From Flavobacteriales bacterium (GTDB lineage: Bacteria; Bacteroidota; Bacteroidia; Flavobacteriales_D; Sanyastnellaceae): a stretch of 6,894 nucleotides of DNA. The stretch spans positions 1-6,894 of the forward strand of contig CANGVU010000065.1 in NCBI GenBank assembly GCA_947457325.1, written 5' to 3'. Shown here in pieces: positions 1 to 5,187 of this stretch (the first letter of the stretch is position 1; the number at the start of each line of letters is the position of its first letter). Both the position numbers and the translations under genes were made by a program. The notes under the pieces were generated by a model, which saw nothing but the letters and a program-made list of their open reading frames with translations, had not been told where the DNA came from and did not search any database.

Positions 1-555
1 ATGCAAGACTTCATAGACCAAGCAAGAAAAAATAGTGTGACACTTCTTGACAAAGGAAGGTGTCAATTTTGCGGTGCTGATTATTCAAGAGGGATTTTTG
101 AATGTATGGAACATTACAATAATGGCCTCCAGCTTTTAGACTTCAATAACTCTGATCAACTTATATCAAGATTCTTAAGTGTTGACGCCCATGCTCTGCA
201 ACATCCAGAAATTCACGGACGGTGGAGCAATCACTTTCATCTAACAAGGATGAACTTAATTCTTGACAAAAAGCAAACATGGGATTACAAAAAATCACCC
301 CTGTTAAGCGATTACTTGAACGCATACAAAATGAACAATCCGAATGAATTTCTTACTATCCCAAATCCTTACGAAAGAGGAAAAATAACTGCCAACGATT
401 TGATAAAAGCGACAACGGCAAATGAGTGTGTTGAACTCATCAAACAATGGGCAGAAGAAGTATATCACTCATGGCAATCAAGCCATTCCATAGTCTCCAA
501 AATTTCAGACGGTTTTTTGAGCGACTGCACCATTGGAAAAACGCAGGGAAGATAA
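1..555 (+). CDS. DUF5946 family protein (putative metal-binding, function unknown)
   Basis: This 184-residue protein resembles the DUF5946 family, small soluble bacterial proteins of unknown function. Visible hallmarks are a CxxC pair at C21/C24 with a further Cys at 35, the block SVDAHALQHPE at 60-70, and an HGRWSNHFHLT block at 72-82 rich in His (73, 78, 80). A C-terminal helix (WAEEVYHSW, 150-158) is followed by H162. The Cys and His residues could bind a metal, but that is inference; no catalytic activity is known to me. The ATG is the very first base of the window, so an upstream start cannot be excluded, although the protein looks complete. The stop is followed 13 bp later by the SRPBCC gene, suggesting a two-gene transcript. 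Recognition is from remembered family motifs. Confidence 0.8.
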   Translation: MQDFIDQARKNSVTLLDKGRCQFCGADYSRGIFECMEHYNNGLQLLDFNNSDQLISRFLSVDAHALQHPEIHGRWSNHFHLTRMNLILDKKQTWDYKKSPLLSDYLNAYKMNNPNEFLTIPNPYERGKITANDLIKATTANECVELIKQWAEEVYHSWQSSHSIVSKISDGFLSDCTIGKTQGR

Positions 556-568
556 ATAAAGAACTAAA

Positions 569-1072
569 ATGGACTTTAAAATACATACTACAGCGATTTA
601 CAACTGCTCTCTTGAAAGGGCTTTCAAGGCTCCCATTTTGTGCGACGTCACCAAAGTACACACGGGGTATGGCCTAATGCCCAGAGTTACTAAAACCACC
701 CATGACCATGATTGGGGAAAGCCTGGATCCATCAAGCATGTACACGCCGCAAAATCATTGACATTCAAAGGAGGCGAGGTCGGCACTGATCAAATACTAG
801 AGCGAATAGAAAACAAATATTGGAAACTGGAAGTTGGCAATTTCACCTCATGGATGCTCAATATTTGGAAGTTCACATTTGAGTGGACAACCTCCGAGAT
901 GGAAGAAAATAAAATACAAATCAACTATGACTATACCATACACGGCAAAGGGTTTGTATTCATTCCATTTCAATGGCTTTTTGCCCATGTTTTTTACACC
1001 CGATACATGAAGCAAGTGCTGGAAAATGTGCGAAAGATGGCAGAGGGAGAGGATCCGTTTCTTTATAAATAA
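569..1072 (+). CDS. SRPBCC-fold protein (START/polyketide-cyclase-like)
   Basis: This 167-residue protein has the look of the SRPBCC helix-grip fold, which makes a hydrophobic cavity for lipid-like ligands. It opens with a beta strand (FKIHTTAIYNCS) followed by a short helix (LERAFKAPIL). The middle alternates strands rich in Trp, Lys and Glu (ILERIENKYWKLEV, 95-110 region). It ends with a long amphipathic helix (FAHVFYTRYMKQVLENVRKMAEGE) that would close the cavity. There is no signal peptide, so it is probably cytoplasmic. The start is the first ATG after an A-rich leader (AAATAAAGAACTAAA), typical for Bacteroidota, which rarely use Shine-Dalgarno sites. It lies 13 bp behind the DUF5946 gene and is probably co-transcribed with it. 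Ligand and reaction cannot be deduced; the family includes cyclases, lipid carriers and stress-response proteins. Confidence 0.75.
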   Translation: MDFKIHTTAIYNCSLERAFKAPILCDVTKVHTGYGLMPRVTKTTHDHDWGKPGSIKHVHAAKSLTFKGGEVGTDQILERIENKYWKLEVGNFTSWMLNIWKFTFEWTTSEMEENKIQINYDYTIHGKGFVFIPFQWLFAHVFYTRYMKQVLENVRKMAEGEDPFLYK

Positions 1073-1117
1073 GATATAATTAGGCAATGTATCATTTTAG
1101 TTTAATCATCTTTCAAA

Positions 1118-1139
1118 TTCCATTCACAAAGCAGTGGAA
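1118..1139 (+). other. small stem-loop in the spacer before the exported-protein gene
   Basis: TTCCATT (1118-1124) can pair with AGTGGAA (1133-1139) through seven pairs including one T-G wobble, with an eight-base loop. No T-run follows, so it is not a typical intrinsic terminator. It sits in the 84-bp spacer between the SRPBCC gene and the next gene and may be chance. Confidence 0.2.
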
Positions 1140-1156
1140 CTTAAGTTAGTTATCAC

Positions 1157-2554
1157 ATGCATAATGACATTATCAATGAAAGCTTAATTGCAAGAGAAAT
1201 AGATCTGCATTCAATACTTAACTTTGAATTAAATTCCATTCAAATCCTGAAAACCTTAAAATTTATATTATCCACAAGTCATCTCGCCTTATTCTTTCTT
1301 TATCAGCACATTTCCTTGGGTCAGAGCGAAATGAAGCGTGTAAAAAAGTTGGGTGCGGATTTTGAATTTGTTATGCAGTTGTGCAATGATTCGGAATCCC
1401 GAGGTTGCTCCAATGCCCCTTGCTTGTCCATGAGGATCTATTCAACAAACCATGACTCCTTGATTGATCAGATTTTCATTTGCTCTGACTTTGATAGTCT
1501 ATTCTCTGAGCAATTTCTGCAAATCGATGATTACAATTTCGATGGACACACAGATTTCAGAATTCGAACAAAAAAAACAACGACCCGCATTGAAAGAGCT
1601 ATGGGCTGTACCGACTTTATTCATGATTACAACTACTACATGTTTGACCCTCTAAAAAATCGATTCTACCTGCATCTCATTAGTTCACTCAGACAAGTAA
1701 AAATCGACCGTTCCAAAAAAATGGTTGTTGGCACAAAATACAACGATGAAGATGCACCCTCCAACAGTGAAACACCTACTTCATACAAGTATAAATTGAT
1801 TGGCGAAGGTCTGAAATACTGCACCATCGCTCCGCTAACCTATCCTGAACCCAACAAATACTTCGGTAATTTTGCACCTACCTATCGTATTCTAGACGGA
1901 CGAGAATTGCGAACGATAAGTTATGCTGACACCTTGATTGCAAAACCCATCGTCAAGAATAAAAACGGTTTTACGTTTGTCAAAACAAGAAAAATACATC
2001 CTCCAAACATAGATATAGAGAATAATCCGAATATTGGCTACCGAAGCACTTACAGCATATACCGCTCCAGCGATGGACATTTGTTGACTGAAATCATTGG
2101 TGAATATGAAAGGATTTTTGACACACATTCCGATTCCATTTATGCGGAAGATTGCAACTTTGATGGTTTTCCAGATTTGGCCTTTAAAGATGAGGATAAG
2201 GAAACGTATACATCCATCTATTTCTTCAACACTGAAAAGCATTCATTCTTTGAATATCCTTTCATTAAAAATTTAGAAAAACTCTCCATTGACTTTAAAA
2301 ACAAAATCATTACCGGAAAAAACACCGCACAAGCATTTGAAATAACCAAATATGGACAACTGCGTCAACCAAAGAAGAAAGTATGGAAGGCCTATACATT
2401 CATAGGTCCTACCTTAAGATACGTCAAGGTACAAACCGAAACCTTTACGCCAAAGAGAAATAGTAAGGTAAAAACCCAATATTACACCTATAACAACAAC
2501 GCACTGACGCGCATTCGAAAAAGGGAGTTTTTTCGTTTTTCGGATAGCTTGTAA
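1157..2554 (+). CDS. exported protein with two XAC2610/FG-GAP-like repeats
   Basis: No named function is recognised. From the ATG at 1157 the protein has 465 residues. Two regions share one layout: an Asp-rich motif (DDYNFDGHTDFRI, 124-136; EDCNFDGFPDLAF, 331-343), then a stretch ending in 'F-x-P/N-x-K...F' and a hydrophobic-plus-'ID.(S/N)K(K/I)' strand (about 165-190 and 355-387). This is the arrangement of XAC2610-related/FG-GAP-like repeats, in which the Asp/Asn loop usually binds calcium in beta-propeller-type proteins. The start is doubtful. A good signal peptide (KTLKFILSTSHLALFFLYQHISLGQ) begins only at residue 32, right after an in-frame CTG at 1247. Initiation at CTG would give a standard exported protein, whereas the ATG adds 30 polar residues in front. 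A third candidate, ATG 1331, would remove the signal peptide. It is probably periplasmic or on the cell surface. Confidence 0.75.
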   Translation: MHNDIINESLIAREIDLHSILNFELNSIQILKTLKFILSTSHLALFFLYQHISLGQSEMKRVKKLGADFEFVMQLCNDSESRGCSNAPCLSMRIYSTNHDSLIDQIFICSDFDSLFSEQFLQIDDYNFDGHTDFRIRTKKTTTRIERAMGCTDFIHDYNYYMFDPLKNRFYLHLISSLRQVKIDRSKKMVVGTKYNDEDAPSNSETPTSYKYKLIGEGLKYCTIAPLTYPEPNKYFGNFAPTYRILDGRELRTISYADTLIAKPIVKNKNGFTFVKTRKIHPPNIDIENNPNIGYRSTYSIYRSSDGHLLTEIIGEYERIFDTHSDSIYAEDCNFDGFPDLAFKDEDKETYTSIYFFNTEKHSFFEYPFIKNLEKLSIDFKNKIITGKNTAQAFEITKYGQLRQPKKKVWKAYTFIGPTLRYVKVQTETFTPKRNSKVKTQYYTYNNNALTRIRKREFFRFSDSL

Positions 2555-2567
2555 AGAAATTCCAATC
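2536..2567 (+). repeat. flank repeat copy A (partner at 4143-4177)
   Basis: TTTTTCGGAT (2536-2545) and AAATTCCAATC (2557-2567) recur in the same order and strand at 4143-4152 and 4167-4177. They are separated by 11 bases here and 14 there, with CTT and GTA also shared in between. Copy A spans the last codons and stop of the exported-protein gene. The second copy ends one base pair before the ATG of the HEPN gene. Confidence 0.45.
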
Positions 2568-2576
2568 CATCAAGCC

Positions 2577-2607
2577 TTGGAGTGTTATTGTAAAGCGGTT
2601 AACTTAG
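2577..2607 (+). promoter_or_regulatory. possible Bacteroidota-type promoter for the LamG gene
   Basis: TTGG (2577-2580) and TAACTTAG (2600-2607) are 19 bases apart. The Bacteroidota vegetative promoter consensus is TTTG, 19-21 bases, TAnnTTTG, so each box has one mismatch. Transcription would begin about 15 bases before the preferred start at 2631. A 10-base palindrome (TTAACGTTAA) lies between box and start. The match is suggestive only. Confidence 0.3.
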
Positions 2608-2630
2608 CACAATACATATTAACGTTAACG

Positions 2631-3848
2631 ATGAAAACGAAAACTATTCTGCTGTTCACATTAGCCATTCTAACAATAACCGCCAATACAATTGCGCAAA
2701 ATGTTCCCAGCTATATCCCTACCAACGGACTGGTTGGCTGGTGGCCGTTTAATGGCAATGCCAATGATGAGAGTGGGAATGGGAATGATGCAGTTATGCA
2801 AGGCAACGCTACTTTTACTTTAGACAGGTACTCCGATGCAAACAGTTCATATGCTGGCGACTTGACTAGTGGAGCAGATATTACATCTCTAAATAATTTC
2901 CCTTTTGGAAATAGCGAAAGAACAATTTCTCTCTGGTTTCAAAATAATGTGCCTTATCCTGGCGGTAATAGTCAATTGTTTTCATTTGGTGATAATAATT
3001 CTGGTGGTAGATTTGGATTATTTATGGATGGGTCATACATCGGAGTAGAGCATGTTAATGGTGGCCGAGTATGTACTTATACTCCTGATGGAAATTGGCA
3101 CAATCTTGTTGTTACATATCCGATAAATGGGTCTGGGACAAACGACATATCAGTATATTTTGATGGAATAGGTCAGGCCTCTCAAAGTTTTAACCCTGTT
3201 AATTTGTTAAACACAGCTAATTCATCTATTCATTGGATTGGGGCATTAGGCTTTGCACCAGGTTGGCTTTATGCATTTTCTGGAAAAATTGATGACATCG
3301 CCATCTGGAACCGGGCCCTCACCCAACAAGAAGTAACCGCCCTTTACACCGCCTCCTCCACCAACAACAACGAAACTTCCAACACCACCGCCAACGTTCC
3401 TGGTGCCATCAGCTACCAAGCCGTGGCGCGTGATGCGCAAGGCATGCCTTTGGCGGATGCCAATTTGCAAGTGCAGTTCACGCTGATTGCAGATTCACTT
3501 TCTGGTGCTGCGGAATATGTAGAGACCCATACCCTATTTACAAACAGTTTGGGATTGTTTACCACGGCCTTTGGTGCAGGGACTCCTGTGAGCAACACCT
3601 TTGGGAACATCAATTGGACTGACGGCAATAAATTTGTCAATGTGCAAATCGATGCTGGAAATGGATGGATAGACATGGGTACGCAACAATTGCTCTCTAC
3701 CCCCTACTCCATGCACAGCGCCACTTCCGGAACTATTAAAAATCCAGGATTGCCTGTATTTGCCGACAATGCCGCAGCAATTGCCGGTGGTTTGGTTGCG
3801 GGAGATATGTACCGAACGGCAAGCGGCGATTTGAAGATTGTGTATTGA
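2631..3848 (+). CDS. secreted LamG-domain protein with 'GAISYQAVARD' C-terminal module
   Basis: I place the start at ATG 2631 because it opens a clear signal peptide (MKTKTILLFTLAILTITANTIAQ); a longer frame from 2577 would put 18 unrelated residues in front. The mature protein has three parts. The first is a LamG/concanavalin-like domain (about 34-240) starting GLVGWWPFNGNANDESGNG and closing with IDDIAIWNRALTQQEVTALY, a hallmark of Bacteroidota surface proteins. A Thr/Asn linker (241-256) follows. The second part is a beta-rich module (258-365) starting GAISYQAVARDAQGMPL. The third is a short tail (about 372-405) with GLVAGDMYRTASGDLKIVY. LamG folds bind glycans or ligands, but the target here is unknown. 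Base composition changes sharply near 3300, from about 30% to about 60% G+C per 60-base line. No standard T9SS type A signal is evident; the tail may do that job, but this is inference. Confidence 0.88.
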   Translation: MKTKTILLFTLAILTITANTIAQNVPSYIPTNGLVGWWPFNGNANDESGNGNDAVMQGNATFTLDRYSDANSSYAGDLTSGADITSLNNFPFGNSERTISLWFQNNVPYPGGNSQLFSFGDNNSGGRFGLFMDGSYIGVEHVNGGRVCTYTPDGNWHNLVVTYPINGSGTNDISVYFDGIGQASQSFNPVNLLNTANSSIHWIGALGFAPGWLYAFSGKIDDIAIWNRALTQQEVTALYTASSTNNNETSNTTANVPGAISYQAVARDAQGMPLADANLQVQFTLIADSLSGAAEYVETHTLFTNSLGLFTTAFGAGTPVSNTFGNINWTDGNKFVNVQIDAGNGWIDMGTQQLLSTPYSMHSATSGTIKNPGLPVFADNAAAIAGGLVAGDMYRTASGDLKIVY

Positions 3849-3992
3849 TTAATGCTCTTTTTAAACAACGCATTGGCAATAGCCTTGCGAAAGCGCTTCA
3901 TTGAACTTCTTCCTTTGTCTTGTCGATTATCTATGGCCTTAATCATTGTTCCATGTGATAAAGTACTTCAACCGTCTATGTCAAGTAAGATT

Positions 3993-4024
3993 ACCGCCAC
4001 ATTAGTGAAAATTACTAACGCGGT
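3993..4024. repeat. interrupted inverted repeat / hairpin
   Basis: ACCGC (3993-3997) pairs with GCGGT (4020-4024), and TTAGT (4002-4006) pairs with ACTAA (4014-4018). The apical loop is GAAAATT, with CACA against C as an internal loop, giving ten base pairs in two helices. There is no T-run on either side, so it is not a typical terminator. It could be a remnant structured element, a protein site or chance. Confidence 0.35.
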
Positions 4025-4047
4025 TGGTTTATGTAACAACGGCCAAT

Positions 4048-4185
4048 TCATCCATCAAGCCCATCTCTTTGTCCGCTGTAAACAACACTGATCAGCACGC
4101 AAACCAATGCCAACAACAGAATTACAATCGGCTGTCCTTTAATTTTTCGGATTATCTTAGCCAGTAAAATTCCAATCATGGACAT
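4048..4185 (-). CDS. possible 45-residue hydrophobic small protein or gene remnant
   Basis: The minus strand has ATG at 4185-4183 and TGA at 4050-4048. The product has a basic start (ILLAKIIRKIKGQP) and then one likely membrane span (IVILLLALVCVLISVVY), ending GQRDGLDG. A shift of one base after VVY would instead give ADKEMGLMDELAVVT and a stop at 4031-4029, which looks equally protein-like, so a frameshifted remnant is possible. It overlaps the first eight bases of the HEPN gene head to head. No family is recognised. Antisense reading of Asn/Gln-rich DNA can produce false hydrophobic frames, hence the low confidence. Confidence 0.2.
   Translation of the reverse strand: MSMIGILLAKIIRKIKGQPIVILLLALVCVLISVVYSGQRDGLDG
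4143..4177 (+). repeat. flank repeat copy B (partner at 2536-2567)
   Basis: This copy carries TTTTTCGGAT at 4143-4152 and AAATTCCAATC at 4167-4177, ending immediately before the HEPN start codon. In the + frame that runs through it, it also reads ...FSD...stop, like the end of the exported-protein gene (FSDSL, stop). It may therefore be the remains of a related gene's 3' end. Confidence 0.45.
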
Positions 4186-4633
4186 TCGCTGGGAGCAAAG
4201 ATTTTCCAATTATTCAAAAGCAATGGATAAACTTCAAGAATCTGTTGAATACATTCAAAGTAGCCATTTGAATGAAAACACCGATGAAGTAGAAAAACTT
4301 GCTGTTTTGGATGAAATGGTTAAGGAAGGATTGATTCAAAGATTTAAATACACGCACGAACTTGCTTGGAAAGTAATGAAAGACTTTGCAGAGTACCAAG
4401 GTGCCACCAACATTTCAGGATCTAGAGATGCCATTCGTGAAGCATTGCAAATGAATTTGATTCATTCAGTGGAAGTCTGGATGGACATGATGCTTAGTAG
4501 AAATAAATCTCCGCATACCTACAATGAAGCGACTGCAAACGAAATATATTCAAAAATTCTCAGCGAGTATTTTCCTGAATTAAAAAAATTCAGAATTACG
4601 ATGGAAGAAAAGCAGCATGAAAATCGAATCTAA
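4178..4633 (+). CDS. HEPN-domain toxin, HI0074/HepT-like nucleotidyltransferase substrate-binding protein
   Basis: This 151-residue protein belongs to the HI0074-type family ('nucleotidyltransferase substrate binding protein'), an all-helical HEPN fold. Family marks are the opening MDIRWEQRFSNYSKAM, the block RFKYTHELAWKVMKDF (55-70), GSRDAIREA (81-89) and RNKSPHTY (108-115). The last contains the R-x4-H RNase motif (R108, H113) followed by Tyr at 115. In characterised HepT/MntA pairs the HEPN protein is an RNase toxin, and the partner silences it by adding AMP units to the Tyr of R-x4-H-x-Y. All those residues are present here, so an active toxin is likely. The start matches the family's usual N-terminus. 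The nucleotidyltransferase gene follows 11 bp downstream, as expected for a co-expressed pair. Length is normal for the family. Confidence 0.93.
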   Translation: MDIRWEQRFSNYSKAMDKLQESVEYIQSSHLNENTDEVEKLAVLDEMVKEGLIQRFKYTHELAWKVMKDFAEYQGATNISGSRDAIREALQMNLIHSVEVWMDMMLSRNKSPHTYNEATANEIYSKILSEYFPELKKFRITMEEKQHENRI

Positions 4634-4644
4634 ATCTTTGAATC

Positions 4645-4968
4645 ATGCAGTTATTAAAAGATGATTCTTTTGGGCTAAAGTCAACAGATCTTGAACGCAT
4701 TTGCAAAACCTTTTCAAATTTCGCAGAAATCGAAAAGGCTGTAATTTTTGGATCTCGCGCAAAGGGCAACCAAAAACCCTACTCTGACATCGACATCGCA
4801 TTGTATGGAAAATCCATTGATCTAACGGTACAGAATAAAATAGAAAATCAATTGGACGACTTGCTTCTGCCTTACAAATTTGATGTCTGTGTTTTTGAAA
4901 AATTAGACAACCAAGATTTAATTAACCACATCGAAAGATTAGGAATTAACTTGTATTTGCGTAGTTAG
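4645..4968 (+). CDS. MNT-domain nucleotidyltransferase, HI0073/MntA-like antitoxin
   Basis: This 107-residue protein is a minimal nucleotidyltransferase. The active-site signature GS-x10-DxD is intact (G36, S37, D48, D50, within GSRAKGNQKPYSDID), and a third carboxylate candidate is D80 in KFDVCVF. Members of this family use ATP. In studied MntA/HepT systems they transfer AMP to a Tyr next to the HEPN active site and so act as enzymatic antitoxins. The protein is cytoplasmic, of normal length, and has no extra domain. It is encoded 11 bp after the HEPN gene with no promoter-sized gap, so the two are most likely one transcript with the toxin gene first. Assignment to the family is firm; the AMP-transfer role here is inferred from relatives. 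Confidence 0.93.
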   Translation: MQLLKDDSFGLKSTDLERICKTFSNFAEIEKAVIFGSRAKGNQKPYSDIDIALYGKSIDLTVQNKIENQLDDLLLPYKFDVCVFEKLDNQDLINHIERLGINLYLRS

Positions 4969-5042
4969 TTTTGCATCTGTTTCCAACTTGCAGCGGGGAT
5001 AGTCAAATTCATTTCAACAAACATTCTCCATTCAAATAACCA

Positions 5043-5180
5043 ATGAACACCTTCCCAACTTTATCCACCAGCAGACTAAACCTTAGATTGATTCAAAAAA
5101 GCGATATTCCTTCGCTAATAAAATATTGCAACAATAAAAAGATTGGCGACCAAATCATCAATATCAAGATCTTGTTGTAG
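5043..5180 (+). pseudogene. truncated GNAT acetyltransferase (N-terminal stub)
   Basis: An ATG at 5043 opens a 45-residue frame ending in TAG at 5178. Its sequence (STSRLNLRLIQKSDIPSLI, then KYCNNKKIGDQIINI) is the first strand and helix of a RimJ/RimL-type GNAT N-acetyltransferase, where 'T.RL.LR....D...L' is the usual opening. Complete members are about 170-180 residues; everything after about residue 41 is missing, including the acetyl-CoA loop. The end of the stub is followed directly by the 5' part of the TPR-like protein gene, so a deletion or recombination probably joined the two. The product is unlikely to be active. Confidence 0.65.
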
Positions 5181-5187
5181 CTTCGAA

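Larger units (their letters stand above)
3849..4177. other. gene-poor spacer, probably remnant DNA
   Basis: No convincing gene lies in this 329-bp stretch. A + strand frame at 3852-4091 has no recognisable motif and an improbable composition. The stretch holds the hairpin at 3993-4024, the second copy of the flank repeat at its right end, and a hydrophobic minus-strand frame in its right half. The minus strand also shows short protein-like pieces in several frames, which could be decayed gene remains. The spacer separates the LamG gene from the HEPN/MNT pair. Confidence 0.5.

Noticed and set aside
447..677. Overlapping + strand frame across the DUF5946/SRPBCC junction
   Set aside because: It runs through two well-supported genes in another frame and has no family features.
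3704..3946. Minus-strand frame overlapping the end of the LamG gene (…KGRSSMKRFRKAIANALFKK…)
   Set aside because: More than half of it is antisense to the well-supported LamG 3' end; the remaining piece looks basic and protein-like but is too short to assign.
3852..4091. 79-codon + strand frame after the LamG gene
   Set aside because: No recognisable motif, unusual composition, a hairpin in the middle and a competing minus-strand frame; most likely non-coding.
4966..4973. TAGTTTTG after the MNT gene, matching the Bacteroidota -7 box
   Set aside because: No TTTG box at 19-21 bases upstream, and the downstream frame is a truncated gene; left out as a promoter.
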